Origin: Taklimakanibacter sp050246735 | GTDB lineage: Bacteria > Pseudomonadota > Alphaproteobacteria > Rhizobiales > Aestuariivirgaceae | Length of the DNA stretch: 64,000 nucleotides | Assembly: GCA_050246735.1 (NCBI GenBank) | Contig: JBFWVM010000002.1 | Coordinates: 62,001-126,000, forward strand | Direction of reading: 5' to 3' | Part shown: positions 41,550 to 49,336 of the stretch, one piece after another | Numbering within the stretch: position 1 is the first letter of the stretch | Layout: every line of letters starts with the position of its first letter | The notes under the pieces: model-generated | The model's input: the letters and a program-made list of their open reading frames with translations, nothing else | What the model was told of the DNA's origin: nothing | Database searches by the model: none | Made by a program: the position numbers and the translations under genes

Positions 41550-42668
41550 TCAGTCGAGCCTCTTGGCCGTGCTGCGCGCCGCGAGTCCCAGGAAGATGGC
41601 GCCGGCCAGGAGCAGGACGGCGATGTTGGTGAGGAAGAGCGGCCAGACGTCGCCCGCGAGGAACACCGTCTGCAGGCTCGGTATGAGATAGCGCGCCGGC
41701 ACGACGGCGCTGATCCATTGGATGACGACGGGCATCGAGCCGATCTCGAACAGGAAGCCCGACAGCAGGAAGGCGGGCAGGAAGGCGGAGAGCAGCGCCA
41801 GCTGCGAGGCGAGGAACTGGTTCTTGGTCGCGGCCGAGATGAGAAGGCCCTGGCCCAGCGCCGGCAGCAGGAATGCGGCCGAAACCGCATAGAGCGCGAG
41901 GAGCGAGCCTCGGAACGGCACGCCGAAGATGAACACGGCGACGCTGACACAGAGCGTCATCGATGTCATCGCCAGGACGAAGTAGGGCAGGGTCTTGCCG
42001 GCCAGAAGCTCGAAGGCGGTGACTGGCGTGGCCATCATCGCCTCCATCGTGCCGCGCTCCCATTCGCGTGCCACGACGAGCGCGGTGAGCAGCGTGCCGA
42101 TCAGGGTCATGACGATGGCGATCGAGCCCGGCACCAGGAAATACCGGCTGGTGAGCTCCGGATTGAACCAGAAAAGCTGCTCGACCGTGATCCCCGGCCC
42201 GGCCCCGGGTCTCTCGCTTGCCCGTTGCGCCAGCCAGGTGGCGACGACGCCCTGGGCATAGCCTTGGACGAAATTCGCCGTATTGGGATCGGTGCCGTCG
42301 ACGATGACCTGCACCTGCGGATGGTCGCGGGCGGTGAAATCGGCTGCGAAAGTGGCCGGGATGACGACGATGCCGCGCACCTCGCCATCGACCAGCGCCT
42401 CTTCGAACTCGCGCCGGTCGCGGCCTTGCCGGACCTCGAAATACCGCGAGGCGGCGAAGCTCGCGGCGAGATCCTGGGTGAGGGGTGTCGTCCATTCGAC
42501 CACGACGCCGATCCGGGTGCGCGTGGCATCGAGCGACACGCCGTAGCCGAACAGGAAGAGCAGGATCAGCGGCAGGACGAAAGCGATGAGGATGCTGCTC
42601 GGATCGCGGACGATCTGGTAGCTCTCCTTGCGCACCAGGGCGGCGAGGCGTCGGGCGCGGCCCTTCAT
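41550..42668 (-). CDS. ABC-2 type efflux permease (YbhS-like)
   Basis: This 372-residue permease is related to its downstream partner. The N-terminal hydrophobic helix includes LIAFVLPLILLFLFGYGVS, and the C-terminal half includes VVAREWERGTMEAMMATPVT and GSLLALYAVSAAFLLPALGQ. It forms the membrane heterodimer with the 40442 protein. ATG 42668 overlaps the ATPase stop by ATGA. The N-terminal extension to 42824 is arginine-rich shadow sequence. Confidence 0.9.
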   Translation of the reverse strand: MKGRARRLAALVRKESYQIVRDPSSILIAFVLPLILLFLFGYGVSLDATRTRIGVVVEWTTPLTQDLAASFAASRYFEVRQGRDRREFEEALVDGEVRGIVVIPATFAADFTARDHPQVQVIVDGTDPNTANFVQGYAQGVVATWLAQRASERPGAGPGITVEQLFWFNPELTSRYFLVPGSIAIVMTLIGTLLTALVVAREWERGTMEAMMATPVTAFELLAGKTLPYFVLAMTSMTLCVSVAVFIFGVPFRGSLLALYAVSAAFLLPALGQGLLISAATKNQFLASQLALLSAFLPAFLLSGFLFEIGSMPVVIQWISAVVPARYLIPSLQTVFLAGDVWPLFLTNIAVLLLAGAIFLGLAARSTAKRLD

Positions 42669-44386
42669 CTCTCCGCCTCCGCTTCCGAACCCTGCACCAG
42701 CGCGACAAAGGCGTCCTCCATCGTCGGATCGGGATTGTCCTTCGACGCGACCTTGGCCTTGAGCTCGTCTGGCGAGCCGAGCGCGATCGACCTGCCGCGG
42801 TAGATGAGCGAGATGCGGTCGCAATATTCGGCTTCGTCCATGAAGTGGGTAGTGACCAGCACCGTGACGCCTCTCTCGACGAGCCCGTTGATGTGGGTCC
42901 AGAATTCGCGCCGCGTGATCGGATCGACGCCCGATGTCGGCTCGTCGAGGAAGAGCGCTTCCGGCTCGTGCATCACGGCGCAGGCGAGAGCGAGCCGCTG
43001 CTTGAGGCCGAGCGGCAGATCCTTGGCCGACATGCCGGCGTGTTTCGCGAAATCGAAGATGTCGCTGACGAGCGCGATCTTGTCACGTTTCCGGGTGCCC
43101 TTGAGGCCATAGACGCCGGCGAAGAAGCTCAGATTCTGGGCGATGTTCAGATCGCCGTAGAGCGAGAATTTCTGCGCCATGTAGCCGAGGTGGTTGCGCG
43201 CCTCGGCGGTGTCGCGGCGCAGGTCGTAACCGGCGACGCGGCCTTCGCCGGCCGACGGCCTGAGGAGGCCGCAGAGCATTTTGAAGGTCGTGGACTTGCC
43301 GGCGCCATTGGGGCCGAGGAGGCCGAAGATCTCGCCGCGCTCGATGTCGAAAGTGATGTCCTCGGCGGCGGTGAAATCGCCGAAGCGCTTGGTGAGGCCG
43401 CGGGCCTCGATCACATGCCTTTCGGCATTCCGATGCGGCCTGGTCGCCTCCGCGAGCTTCGAGCGCCCGCCGGGGCCGCCGCCCAGCATGTCGACGAAGG
43501 CATCCTCGAAACGCGCCGCCGCGGGGTTGATCCTGGCCGGCAAGCCGGCGTCGGCGGTGGGCACGGCCGGCGGGTTCGCCGCCACGGTGACGAGGCGGAT
43601 GGCTTCGCCCTGGATGACGCCATCGATGATGCCGGGCTGGTCGAGGAGCCTGGCGAGGAGCGGACGCCGGCGTTCTTTTATCCCGCTCACCTTGTAGACC
43701 CGGCCGGCGACGCGCTCCGTGAGCCCGGCGGGCGCCCCGGTGAAGAGCAGCTTTCCCTGGTTGAGCAGAAGCACGCGCGTGCAGGCTTCGGCCTCGTCGA
43801 GATAGGCCGTCGACCAGACGACGCCGATGCCCTCACGCGTCAGGTCCTCGACCATTTTCCACAGGTCGCGCCGCGAGATGGGATCGACGCCGACGCCCGG
43901 CTCGTCGAGAAGGAGCAGGCGCGGCTTCTTGAGGAGGGCGCAGGCGAGGCCGAGCTTCTGCTTCATGCCGCCCGACAGTTTGCCGGCGAGCCGTCCGGTG
44001 AAGCGCTTGAGATCGGTGAAAGTCAGAAGCTCGTCGTAGACAGTGGGACGGTCCGCGGCGGCCAGGCCTCGCAGGTCGGCATAGAGGTCGAGGTTCTCCT
44101 GAACGCTCAGGTCCTCGTAAAGGCCAAAGCGCTGCGGCATGTAGCCGATTTCGGCCTGGATCCTGTCGGGTTGCTTTCGCGTGTCGAAGCCGAGCACGGT
44201 GAGCTTGCCCGCATCGGGCAGGAGGAGTCCGGTCATCAGGCGGATGAGCGTCGTCTTGCCCGCGCCGTCCGGCCCGACGATGCCGGTGATCTCGCCGCCC
44301 TTGATCGCGGCCGTGATCTGATCGAGGGCGAGAGCAGCCCCGAATGTCTTGCTGATGCCCTCGATGCTGACGAAGTCTTCGCTCAT
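42665..44386 (-). CDS. Fused double ABC ATPase of drug exporter (YbhF-like)
   Basis: This 573-residue protein has two ABC domains. Domain 1 has GPDGAGKTTL and LSGGMKQKLGLACAL, with LLLLDEPGVGVDPIS. Domain 2 has GPNGAGKSTTFKML, LFLDEPTSGVDPIT and a variant signature LPLGLKQRLALACAV lacking the canonical SGG, as in E. coli YbhF. It powers efflux through the two ABC-2 permeases. It starts 9 bases after the HlyD gene stop and overlaps the next gene by ATGA, so all four components are cotranscribed under the TetR-type control at 45464. Confidence 0.9.
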   Translation of the reverse strand: MSEDFVSIEGISKTFGAALALDQITAAIKGGEITGIVGPDGAGKTTLIRLMTGLLLPDAGKLTVLGFDTRKQPDRIQAEIGYMPQRFGLYEDLSVQENLDLYADLRGLAAADRPTVYDELLTFTDLKRFTGRLAGKLSGGMKQKLGLACALLKKPRLLLLDEPGVGVDPISRRDLWKMVEDLTREGIGVVWSTAYLDEAEACTRVLLLNQGKLLFTGAPAGLTERVAGRVYKVSGIKERRRPLLARLLDQPGIIDGVIQGEAIRLVTVAANPPAVPTADAGLPARINPAAARFEDAFVDMLGGGPGGRSKLAEATRPHRNAERHVIEARGLTKRFGDFTAAEDITFDIERGEIFGLLGPNGAGKSTTFKMLCGLLRPSAGEGRVAGYDLRRDTAEARNHLGYMAQKFSLYGDLNIAQNLSFFAGVYGLKGTRKRDKIALVSDIFDFAKHAGMSAKDLPLGLKQRLALACAVMHEPEALFLDEPTSGVDPITRREFWTHINGLVERGVTVLVTTHFMDEAEYCDRISLIYRGRSIALGSPDELKAKVASKDNPDPTMEDAFVALVQGSEAEAER

Positions 44387-44395
44387 CGCACTCCA

Positions 44396-45436
44396 TCACT
44401 CGTCCCGGCGAAGCGAGTCCGAGCCTGTGGGAAGCGCAACAGGCTCCGGAATATGGACCGTCACCGGCATGCCTTGGCGCAGTCCCTGGTCGGGCTCGCC
44501 GATGACGATGCGCAGGCGATAGACCAGATCGGTGCGCAGCTCCGGCGTCTCGACCGATTTGGGCGTGAACTCGGCGACCGGAGAGATGAAGCCGATCTTG
44601 CCGCGATAGGGCTTGTCCGGCGCCGAGTCGGACGTGACGCTTACTTCGAGTCCGGGATGGATCTTGCCGAGCAGCGGCTCGGGAACATAGCTTCGCACCC
44701 AGACCGGACGGTCGAGCGACAGCACGTAGACGACGTCGCTGGTCGCGACGATGGCGCCGGGCTCGCGCAGGCGCGACAGGATCACGCCGGCAGCGGGCGC
44801 CTTGAGCGCGGTGTCCGCGAGCGCGGTCCTGGCGGCGGAGAGATCGGCTTCCGCGGCCGCGAGATTGGCGCGCGCCGCGGTGATATCCTCCTTGCGGGTA
44901 CCCTCCTCGAGCAGCTGGAGAGCCTGGCGGGCCGAAGCCAGGCGGGCTTGTGCGCTGTCGCGATTGGCGCGGGCGTTGTCGAGCGCCGCTTCCGAGATCG
45001 TCCGGCCGGGCCTGAGCTTGAAGGCGCGGTCATAGGCGAGCTTGGCGTTCTCGAAGTCGGCCATGCGCTCTTCGACCTGGGCGCGCGCCTGCGCGATCTC
45101 CGCTGCCCGCGGGCCCGCCACCAGCTTGGCGAGCGTGGCGCGCTGGGTCTCGACTTGCGCCGCCGCGGCGGCAACCTTGTCCTCATAAGGCTTGGCGTCG
45201 AGACGGGCGAGGAGGTCGCCCGGCTTGATCCTGTCGCCTTCATCGAATTTCATCTGCGCGACCCGTCCGCTGACACGGAATCCGAGATCGACCTGGCGGA
45301 TGTCGACATTGCCGTAAAGCGTGATGCGATCCTCTTCGGAAGAGCGCCAGCCGAGCTGCGCGGCGAGATCGAACCACCAGACGGCGAAGGCGCCGATGAG
45401 CAATAGGGCCAGCAATGCGGCGATCCGCCGTATCAT
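44396..45436 (-). CDS. HlyD/membrane-fusion protein (YbhG-like)
   Basis: This 346-residue periplasmic adaptor has one N-terminal membrane anchor (IRRIAALLALLLIGAFAVWW), a barrel-sandwich domain starting LYGNVDIRQVDLGFRVSGRV, a long coiled-coil region rich in Ala, Arg and Glu (roughly residues 90-200) and a beta-barrel with VPEPLLGKIHPGLEVSV. It links the ABC pump to an outer-membrane channel, not encoded here. ATG 45436 follows a weak GAGG site; the upstream frame crosses the operator and is not used. It is the first gene of the efflux operon. Confidence 0.9.
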   Translation of the reverse strand: MIRRIAALLALLLIGAFAVWWFDLAAQLGWRSSEEDRITLYGNVDIRQVDLGFRVSGRVAQMKFDEGDRIKPGDLLARLDAKPYEDKVAAAAAQVETQRATLAKLVAGPRAAEIAQARAQVEERMADFENAKLAYDRAFKLRPGRTISEAALDNARANRDSAQARLASARQALQLLEEGTRKEDITAARANLAAAEADLSAARTALADTALKAPAAGVILSRLREPGAIVATSDVVYVLSLDRPVWVRSYVPEPLLGKIHPGLEVSVTSDSAPDKPYRGKIGFISPVAEFTPKSVETPELRTDLVYRLRIVIGEPDQGLRQGMPVTVHIPEPVALPTGSDSLRRDE

Positions 45437-45455
45437 ATGTCGACCTCGTGCAGCC

Positions 45456-45481
45456 TTGACAAATGTCAACAATTGTTGACA
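45456..45481. promoter_or_regulatory. TetR-type operator: 18-bp perfect palindrome plus overlapping dyad
   Basis: TGTCAACAATTGTTGACA (45464-45481) is a perfect palindrome. It is overlapped by TTGACA (45456-45461) and TGTCAA (45464-45469), a second dyad with a two-base spacer. It lies between the HlyD start and the TetR gene. A rightward -35 TTGACA at 45456 would place the palindrome between -35 and -10, a normal repressor position, though the -10 (ACATAT, 45479-45484) is weak. Confidence 0.7.
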
Positions 45482-45575
45482 TATCGACTTTACGGCCCGG
45501 TTGTCAATGGGGGTGCCGGGCAGCGCCTTTGTCCATCCACCCGAGCCTCGGTAAAGAACTGCACAGATTGATCGA

Positions 45576-46145
45576 ATGACCAGAACAGCCAAGCTCCGGA
45601 AGTCCGATGCGACGCGGGCGCGCATCATCGAGGCGGCGCGCGAGCGGTTCCGCAAGGAAGGCTATGAGCGCACCACCATTCGCAAGGTGGCCCGCGACGC
45701 CGGGATCGATCCGGCCCTGGTCATGCGCTATTTCGAGAGCAAGCGCGGGTTGTTCGATGCGGCGATGACGGTGGAACTGCGGATTCCCGATCTCGGCGGC
45801 CATCCGCGCGACAGGCTGGGCGAGGCGCTGATCACTCATTTTCTCAATCGCTGGGAGGAGCCGGACGACGACTCGCTGCAGCTTCTCCTGCGCTCATCGG
45901 CGAGCAATGAAGAAGCCGCCGAGCGCCTGCGCCTGGTCTTCCGCGAGCAGATCGTCGGCATGGTGGCGCGGTTGCGCGGCGGGGAGACGGATGCCCGCGA
46001 CATTGCCGCTCTCATCGCGACGCAGACGGTGGGTCTCGCTTACACGCGCTACATCCTCAAGCTGCCGCCGCTCGTCGCCATGCCGCGCGCGACGATCATC
46101 AGGGTGATCGGCGCCACCATCCAGCGGTATCTGGACCTGCCTTGA
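45576..46145 (+). CDS. TetR-family transcriptional regulator
   Basis: This 189-residue TetR repressor has an N-terminal HTH in ARIIEAARERFRKEGYERTT to residue 60 (IDPALVMRYFESKRGLFDAA) and a C-terminal ligand domain. It is divergent from the YbhGFSR-like efflux operon, the same context as E. coli CecR/YbiH. It most likely represses both itself and the pump through the palindrome at 45464-45481 and is released by a pump substrate. Start ATG 45576; the next gene is convergent. Confidence 0.9.
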   Translation: MTRTAKLRKSDATRARIIEAARERFRKEGYERTTIRKVARDAGIDPALVMRYFESKRGLFDAAMTVELRIPDLGGHPRDRLGEALITHFLNRWEEPDDDSLQLLLRSSASNEEAAERLRLVFREQIVGMVARLRGGETDARDIAALIATQTVGLAYTRYILKLPPLVAMPRATIIRVIGATIQRYLDLP

Positions 46146-46174
46146 GCTTCCTCTCCCATCCCTCGGACGGAACC

Positions 46175-47458
46175 TCAGCTCTTCGCCAGAGCCTGCGTGA
46201 TGTCGGCGATGAGGTCGTCCGGATGCTCGACCCCGATCGACAGACGGATCGTGGAGTCGAGAATGCCGATGCGGTCGCGGACCTCCTTGGGGACACCGGA
46301 ATGGGTCATGGCCGCGGGATGGCTCGCGAGCGACTCGGTGCCGCCGAGGCTCACCGCCAGCTTGAAGATCTGCAGCGCGTTGAGAAAGGCGAAAGCGCTT
46401 TTTTCGCCGCCCCTGATGTCGAAGGAAAAAGTGGAGCCCGCGCCCTGGCACTGCGCCTTGTAGACGCGCGCCGCCGGATCGGCCGCGTCAAGGAAGGGCA
46501 GATAATGGAGCCTGTCCACTTTCGGGTGATCGCGCAGGAAGCGTGCCACCGCTTCGGCATTTTCGTTGGCCCGCTCCATGCGGATGGTGAGCGTTTCGAG
46601 CGACCGGCCGAGCATCCAGCAGGAATGGGGATCGAGCTGCGTGCCGATGGCGCCGCGCAGCGCCTTGACCGGCTTGAGGATCTCGAGCCGCCCGAGCGCC
46701 GCGCCGGCAATGAGATCGGAATGGCCGCCGACATATTTGGTGAGCGAATAGAGCGAGATGTCGGCCCCCTGATCGAGCGGCCGCTGGAAGACCGGCCCGA
46801 GCAGGGTATTGTCGCAGACGATCACCGGGCGATGCTTCTGCCGTTTGCCGATCTCCTCTGCGACGCGCGCCATGAGACCGACGTCGACCAGCGTGTTGAG
46901 CGGATTGGAGGGCGTTTCGATGAGGATGATGGAAACACGCCCCTTGTTCAGCGCCTCTCCGGCGGCGTTGCGCACCGCCGCTTCGCTGACTCCGTCGGTA
47001 AAGCCGGCCGCACCGATGCCGAGATTGAGGAAGGTGCGGGCGAGCAGCGTCTCGGTGCCGCCATAAAGCGGCTGCGAATGCAGGACCGCATCGCCCGGCC
47101 GGGCGAAAGCGAGAAGCGTCGTGGCGATCGCCGACATGCCGGAGGAAAACAAAGCGCAGGCTTCGGTTCCTTCGAAGGCCGCCAGCCGGTCCTCGACGAT
47201 TTCGCTGTTGGGATGGTTGAAGCGGGAATAGACGAGACCCGCACCCTTGCCCTTCGGCGGCTCGCGCCGTCCGGCGACGAAATCGAAGAAGTCCTTTCCT
47301 TCCTCGGCGGTCTTGAAGACGAAGGTCGAGGTGAGAAAGACCGGCGGCTTGACGGCGCCTTCTGAGAGCTGGGGATCGAAGCCATAGCTCAACATCAGCG
47401 TTTCGGGATGCAGGCGGTGATTGCCGATATGGGTCTTGGATGGCCGAGGCCTGGTCAT
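46175..47458 (-). CDS. Cys/Met-metabolism PLP enzyme (methionine gamma-lyase / cystathionine gamma-synthase family)
   Basis: This 427-residue protein has the family pattern LVYSRFNHPNSEIVEDRLAA, FSSGMSAI, CDNTLLGPVFQRPLD and the Schiff-base Lys in YSLTKYVGGHSD. The length and FTDG insertion resemble the long-form cystathionine gamma-synthase-family proteins often called methionine gamma-lyase. A true biosynthetic MetB/MetZ cannot be excluded. It lies 77 bases downstream of the DeoR-type gene on the same strand and convergent with tetR. No sulfur-metabolism partner is adjacent. Confidence 0.85.
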   Translation of the reverse strand: MTRPRPSKTHIGNHRLHPETLMLSYGFDPQLSEGAVKPPVFLTSTFVFKTAEEGKDFFDFVAGRREPPKGKGAGLVYSRFNHPNSEIVEDRLAAFEGTEACALFSSGMSAIATTLLAFARPGDAVLHSQPLYGGTETLLARTFLNLGIGAAGFTDGVSEAAVRNAAGEALNKGRVSIILIETPSNPLNTLVDVGLMARVAEEIGKRQKHRPVIVCDNTLLGPVFQRPLDQGADISLYSLTKYVGGHSDLIAGAALGRLEILKPVKALRGAIGTQLDPHSCWMLGRSLETLTIRMERANENAEAVARFLRDHPKVDRLHYLPFLDAADPAARVYKAQCQGAGSTFSFDIRGGEKSAFAFLNALQIFKLAVSLGGTESLASHPAAMTHSGVPKEVRDRIGILDSTIRLSIGVEHPDDLIADITQALAKS

Positions 47459-47535
47459 GGCGTCCTCCGCGTCAGGAGTTGGGCGGTCAGTCTAGATCAG
47501 CCCCGTGGCCGGCCCAAGCAAGGCGGAGATGAAGG

Positions 47536-48354
47536 CTACGCCGGTGAGCCCGCCGCGACGACGATCTGCGGGCCCGCCTGCCCGATTGCGGCGCCGAGCG
47601 GGGCAGGCGGGGCGGTATCGACGACCAGCCTGTGGATCTCGCGCAGATCGGCGATGCGCACCATGGCCTGGCGATTGAACTTGCTGGCATCGCAGAGCGC
47701 GATCACCTGGTCTGAGCGCTGGATGAAAGCCCGCTTGATCTCCGAATCCTCGGGCGAATAGTCGAACAGGCCCTGATCGGTGATGCCCGACAGGCCGAGG
47801 AACACGATATCGTAGTGATAGGAGGAGACAAAAGCTGCGGCACTCGATCCAAAGATCGACAATTCACGCCCGCGCAGCCTTCCGCCGGGAAGATAGACGG
47901 GATGGCTCGTCTCGGCGAGAAGGCTCGCGGCGCGCGTGTTGTTGGTGATGATCCTGAGATCGGGGATATCGCCCAGGAAGCGGGTGAGCTCGAGCGTCGT
48001 CGAGCCGGTGTCGAGAGCGATGGTATGGCCGGGCTTCACGAATTGCGCGGCGGTCCGGGCGATGCGGATCTTGGCTTCGCCATTGCGCCGCCGTCGCGCC
48101 TCGAAGGTCGGCTCCCTGATGTCATAGACGTTGCCGGCGCCGTTCCTGGCGATGAGCGCCCCGCCATGGGTGCGCCGGATCGTGCCGGAGCGCTCGAGTT
48201 CGGTGAGGTCGCGCCTGATCGTGATCTCGGAGACGCCGGCTTCCTCGGCGATGTCGGCGACGCTCATGAAGCCGCGCCGGGCGAGGCGTTCCACCAGCAG
48301 GTTCTGCCGGGCGACGGGGTCACGGGATGGCATGATCGGTTGCTGGCCTGTCAC
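47536..48354 (-). CDS. DeoR-family transcriptional regulator
   Basis: This 272-residue (GTG 48354) DeoR/GlpR-type repressor has an N-terminal HTH with the signature GVSEITIRRDLTELERSG and a C-terminal DeoRC effector domain with ALDTGSTTLELTR and LALCDASKFNR-like phosphate-binding sequence. ATG 48333 would remove seven residues and is a good alternative start. Such regulators bind phosphorylated sugars or polyols. It is divergent from the MalG/SBP/MalF/MalK importer, and GlpR-like sites lie in the gap, so it probably represses both. Confidence 0.9.
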   Translation of the reverse strand: MTGQQPIMPSRDPVARQNLLVERLARRGFMSVADIAEEAGVSEITIRRDLTELERSGTIRRTHGGALIARNGAGNVYDIREPTFEARRRRNGEAKIRIARTAAQFVKPGHTIALDTGSTTLELTRFLGDIPDLRIITNNTRAASLLAETSHPVYLPGGRLRGRELSIFGSSAAAFVSSYHYDIVFLGLSGITDQGLFDYSPEDSEIKRAFIQRSDQVIALCDASKFNRQAMVRIADLREIHRLVVDTAPPAPLGAAIGQAGPQIVVAAGSPA

Positions 48355-48356
48355 GA

Positions 48357-48372
48357 TGATCGATATCGTTCA
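48357..48372. promoter_or_regulatory. GlpR/DeoR-like operator O1
   Basis: TGATCGATATCGTTCA is a near-perfect 16-bp dyad with only one inner base pair broken, close to the TGTTCGATATCGAACA-type sites of GlpR/DeoR repressors. It lies three bases upstream of the DeoR-gene GTG start, a position suited to autoregulation. Confidence 0.6.
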
Positions 48373-48438
48373 AATACGTACACGAGGATAAAGCGTCGTC
48401 TCGCGCCTATCATGTCTTGTTTTGGAACTCTCCGCCAC

Positions 48439-48459
48439 TATAATGATCGAAAATGATCA
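48439..48459 (+). promoter_or_regulatory. Promoter -10 with overlapping DeoR-like operator O2
   Basis: A perfect TATAAT (48439-48444) has a weak TTGTTT -35 16 bases upstream. TGATCGAAAATGATCA (48444-48459) overlaps it and matches O1 at 12 of 16 positions. A repressor bound here would block the importer promoter. The predicted start of transcription is near 48451, which favours ATG 48485 as the first codon of the permease. Confidence 0.55.
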
Positions 48460-48484
48460 GACGCCGTCGAGAGTGGCCTTGCCC

Positions 48485-49297
48485 ATGAAGAGCATCGCCA
48501 AGAGAGTCCTTCCGCACATCGTCCTGTGTGCCTTCTCTCTCGTGATTCTGATGCCGCTTCTGTGGATATTGCGGGTGAGCCTCACCGACCGGCTCACCGC
48601 CTACAAGATCCCGCCCGAGATCGGCACCCTTGGCCTCATGAATTATGTCGAGATCTTCGCCCGCTATCCGTTCACCGGCTGGTTCTTCAACAGCCTGATT
48701 GTCGCTCTGGGTGCGACGGCCATCGCCTTGCCCCTGGCGACGGCGCTCGCCTATGCCTTCGCCCGCTTCGCCACCGGCGGCGCCTTCCTGCGCCTGGGCG
48801 TGCTGGCGAGCCAGATGCTGCCGCCCATCATCCTGGTCCTGCCGCTCTTCGGCATGTTCCTGCTGGCGGGGCTCATGCAGAGCCGCCTGGGCCTCATAAT
48901 CGCCCATCTCACCATCGCCTTGCCGTTCCTCGCCTGGATGCTGGTGTCCTTCTTCGAGGGCGACGTGGCGCGCCTCGAGGAGGCGGCGCGCGTCGACGGC
49001 GCCACGCGCTGGCAGGCCTTTCGCCTGATCGCCGTGCCGGTGGCGGCTCCCGGCATATTGGCTGCCGGCCTTCTGGGCTTCATCCTGAGCTGGAACGAAT
49101 TCCTCTTCGCGCTCGTCCTCTCCGGTCCGTCGAGCCAGACGCTGCCCGTGGGCCTTGCCGCGCTCGAGACCCATGCCGGAGTCGAGATTGCGCCGCTTGC
49201 CGCGGCGACCGTCGTTTCCCTGCTGCCGGTCTTCGCGCTCCTGCCTTTCCTGCGCAGGCATCTCATCAAAGGCCTTTCACTTGGCGCCCTCAAGTGA
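48485..49297 (+). CDS. Carbohydrate ABC importer permease (MalG-like)
   Basis: This 270-residue inner-membrane permease has six membrane segments and the MalG-type EAA loop LEEAARVDGATRWQAFRLIA. I chose ATG 48485 (MKSIAKRV...) because the TATAAT lies only four bases before the alternative ATG 48443 and that start would be at or before the transcript start; a TTG at 48422 is less likely still. It is unusual in coming before the binding protein and MalF-like gene rather than after them. It forms the channel with the 50733 protein. Confidence 0.88.
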   Translation: MKSIAKRVLPHIVLCAFSLVILMPLLWILRVSLTDRLTAYKIPPEIGTLGLMNYVEIFARYPFTGWFFNSLIVALGATAIALPLATALAYAFARFATGGAFLRLGVLASQMLPPIILVLPLFGMFLLAGLMQSRLGLIIAHLTIALPFLAWMLVSFFEGDVARLEEAARVDGATRWQAFRLIAVPVAAPGILAAGLLGFILSWNEFLFALVLSGPSSQTLPVGLAALETHAGVEIAPLAAATVVSLLPVFALLPFLRRHLIKGLSLGALK

Positions 49298-49336
49298 AAC
49301 GGATCTCAGCACAAGGGCCCGATCGGGAGGTTGCAG

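Noticed and set aside
42845..45406. An 853-codon open frame on the plus strand opposite the efflux genes
   Set aside because: It mirrors the HlyD and ATPase genes, shows no recognisable motif and has charged low-complexity composition.
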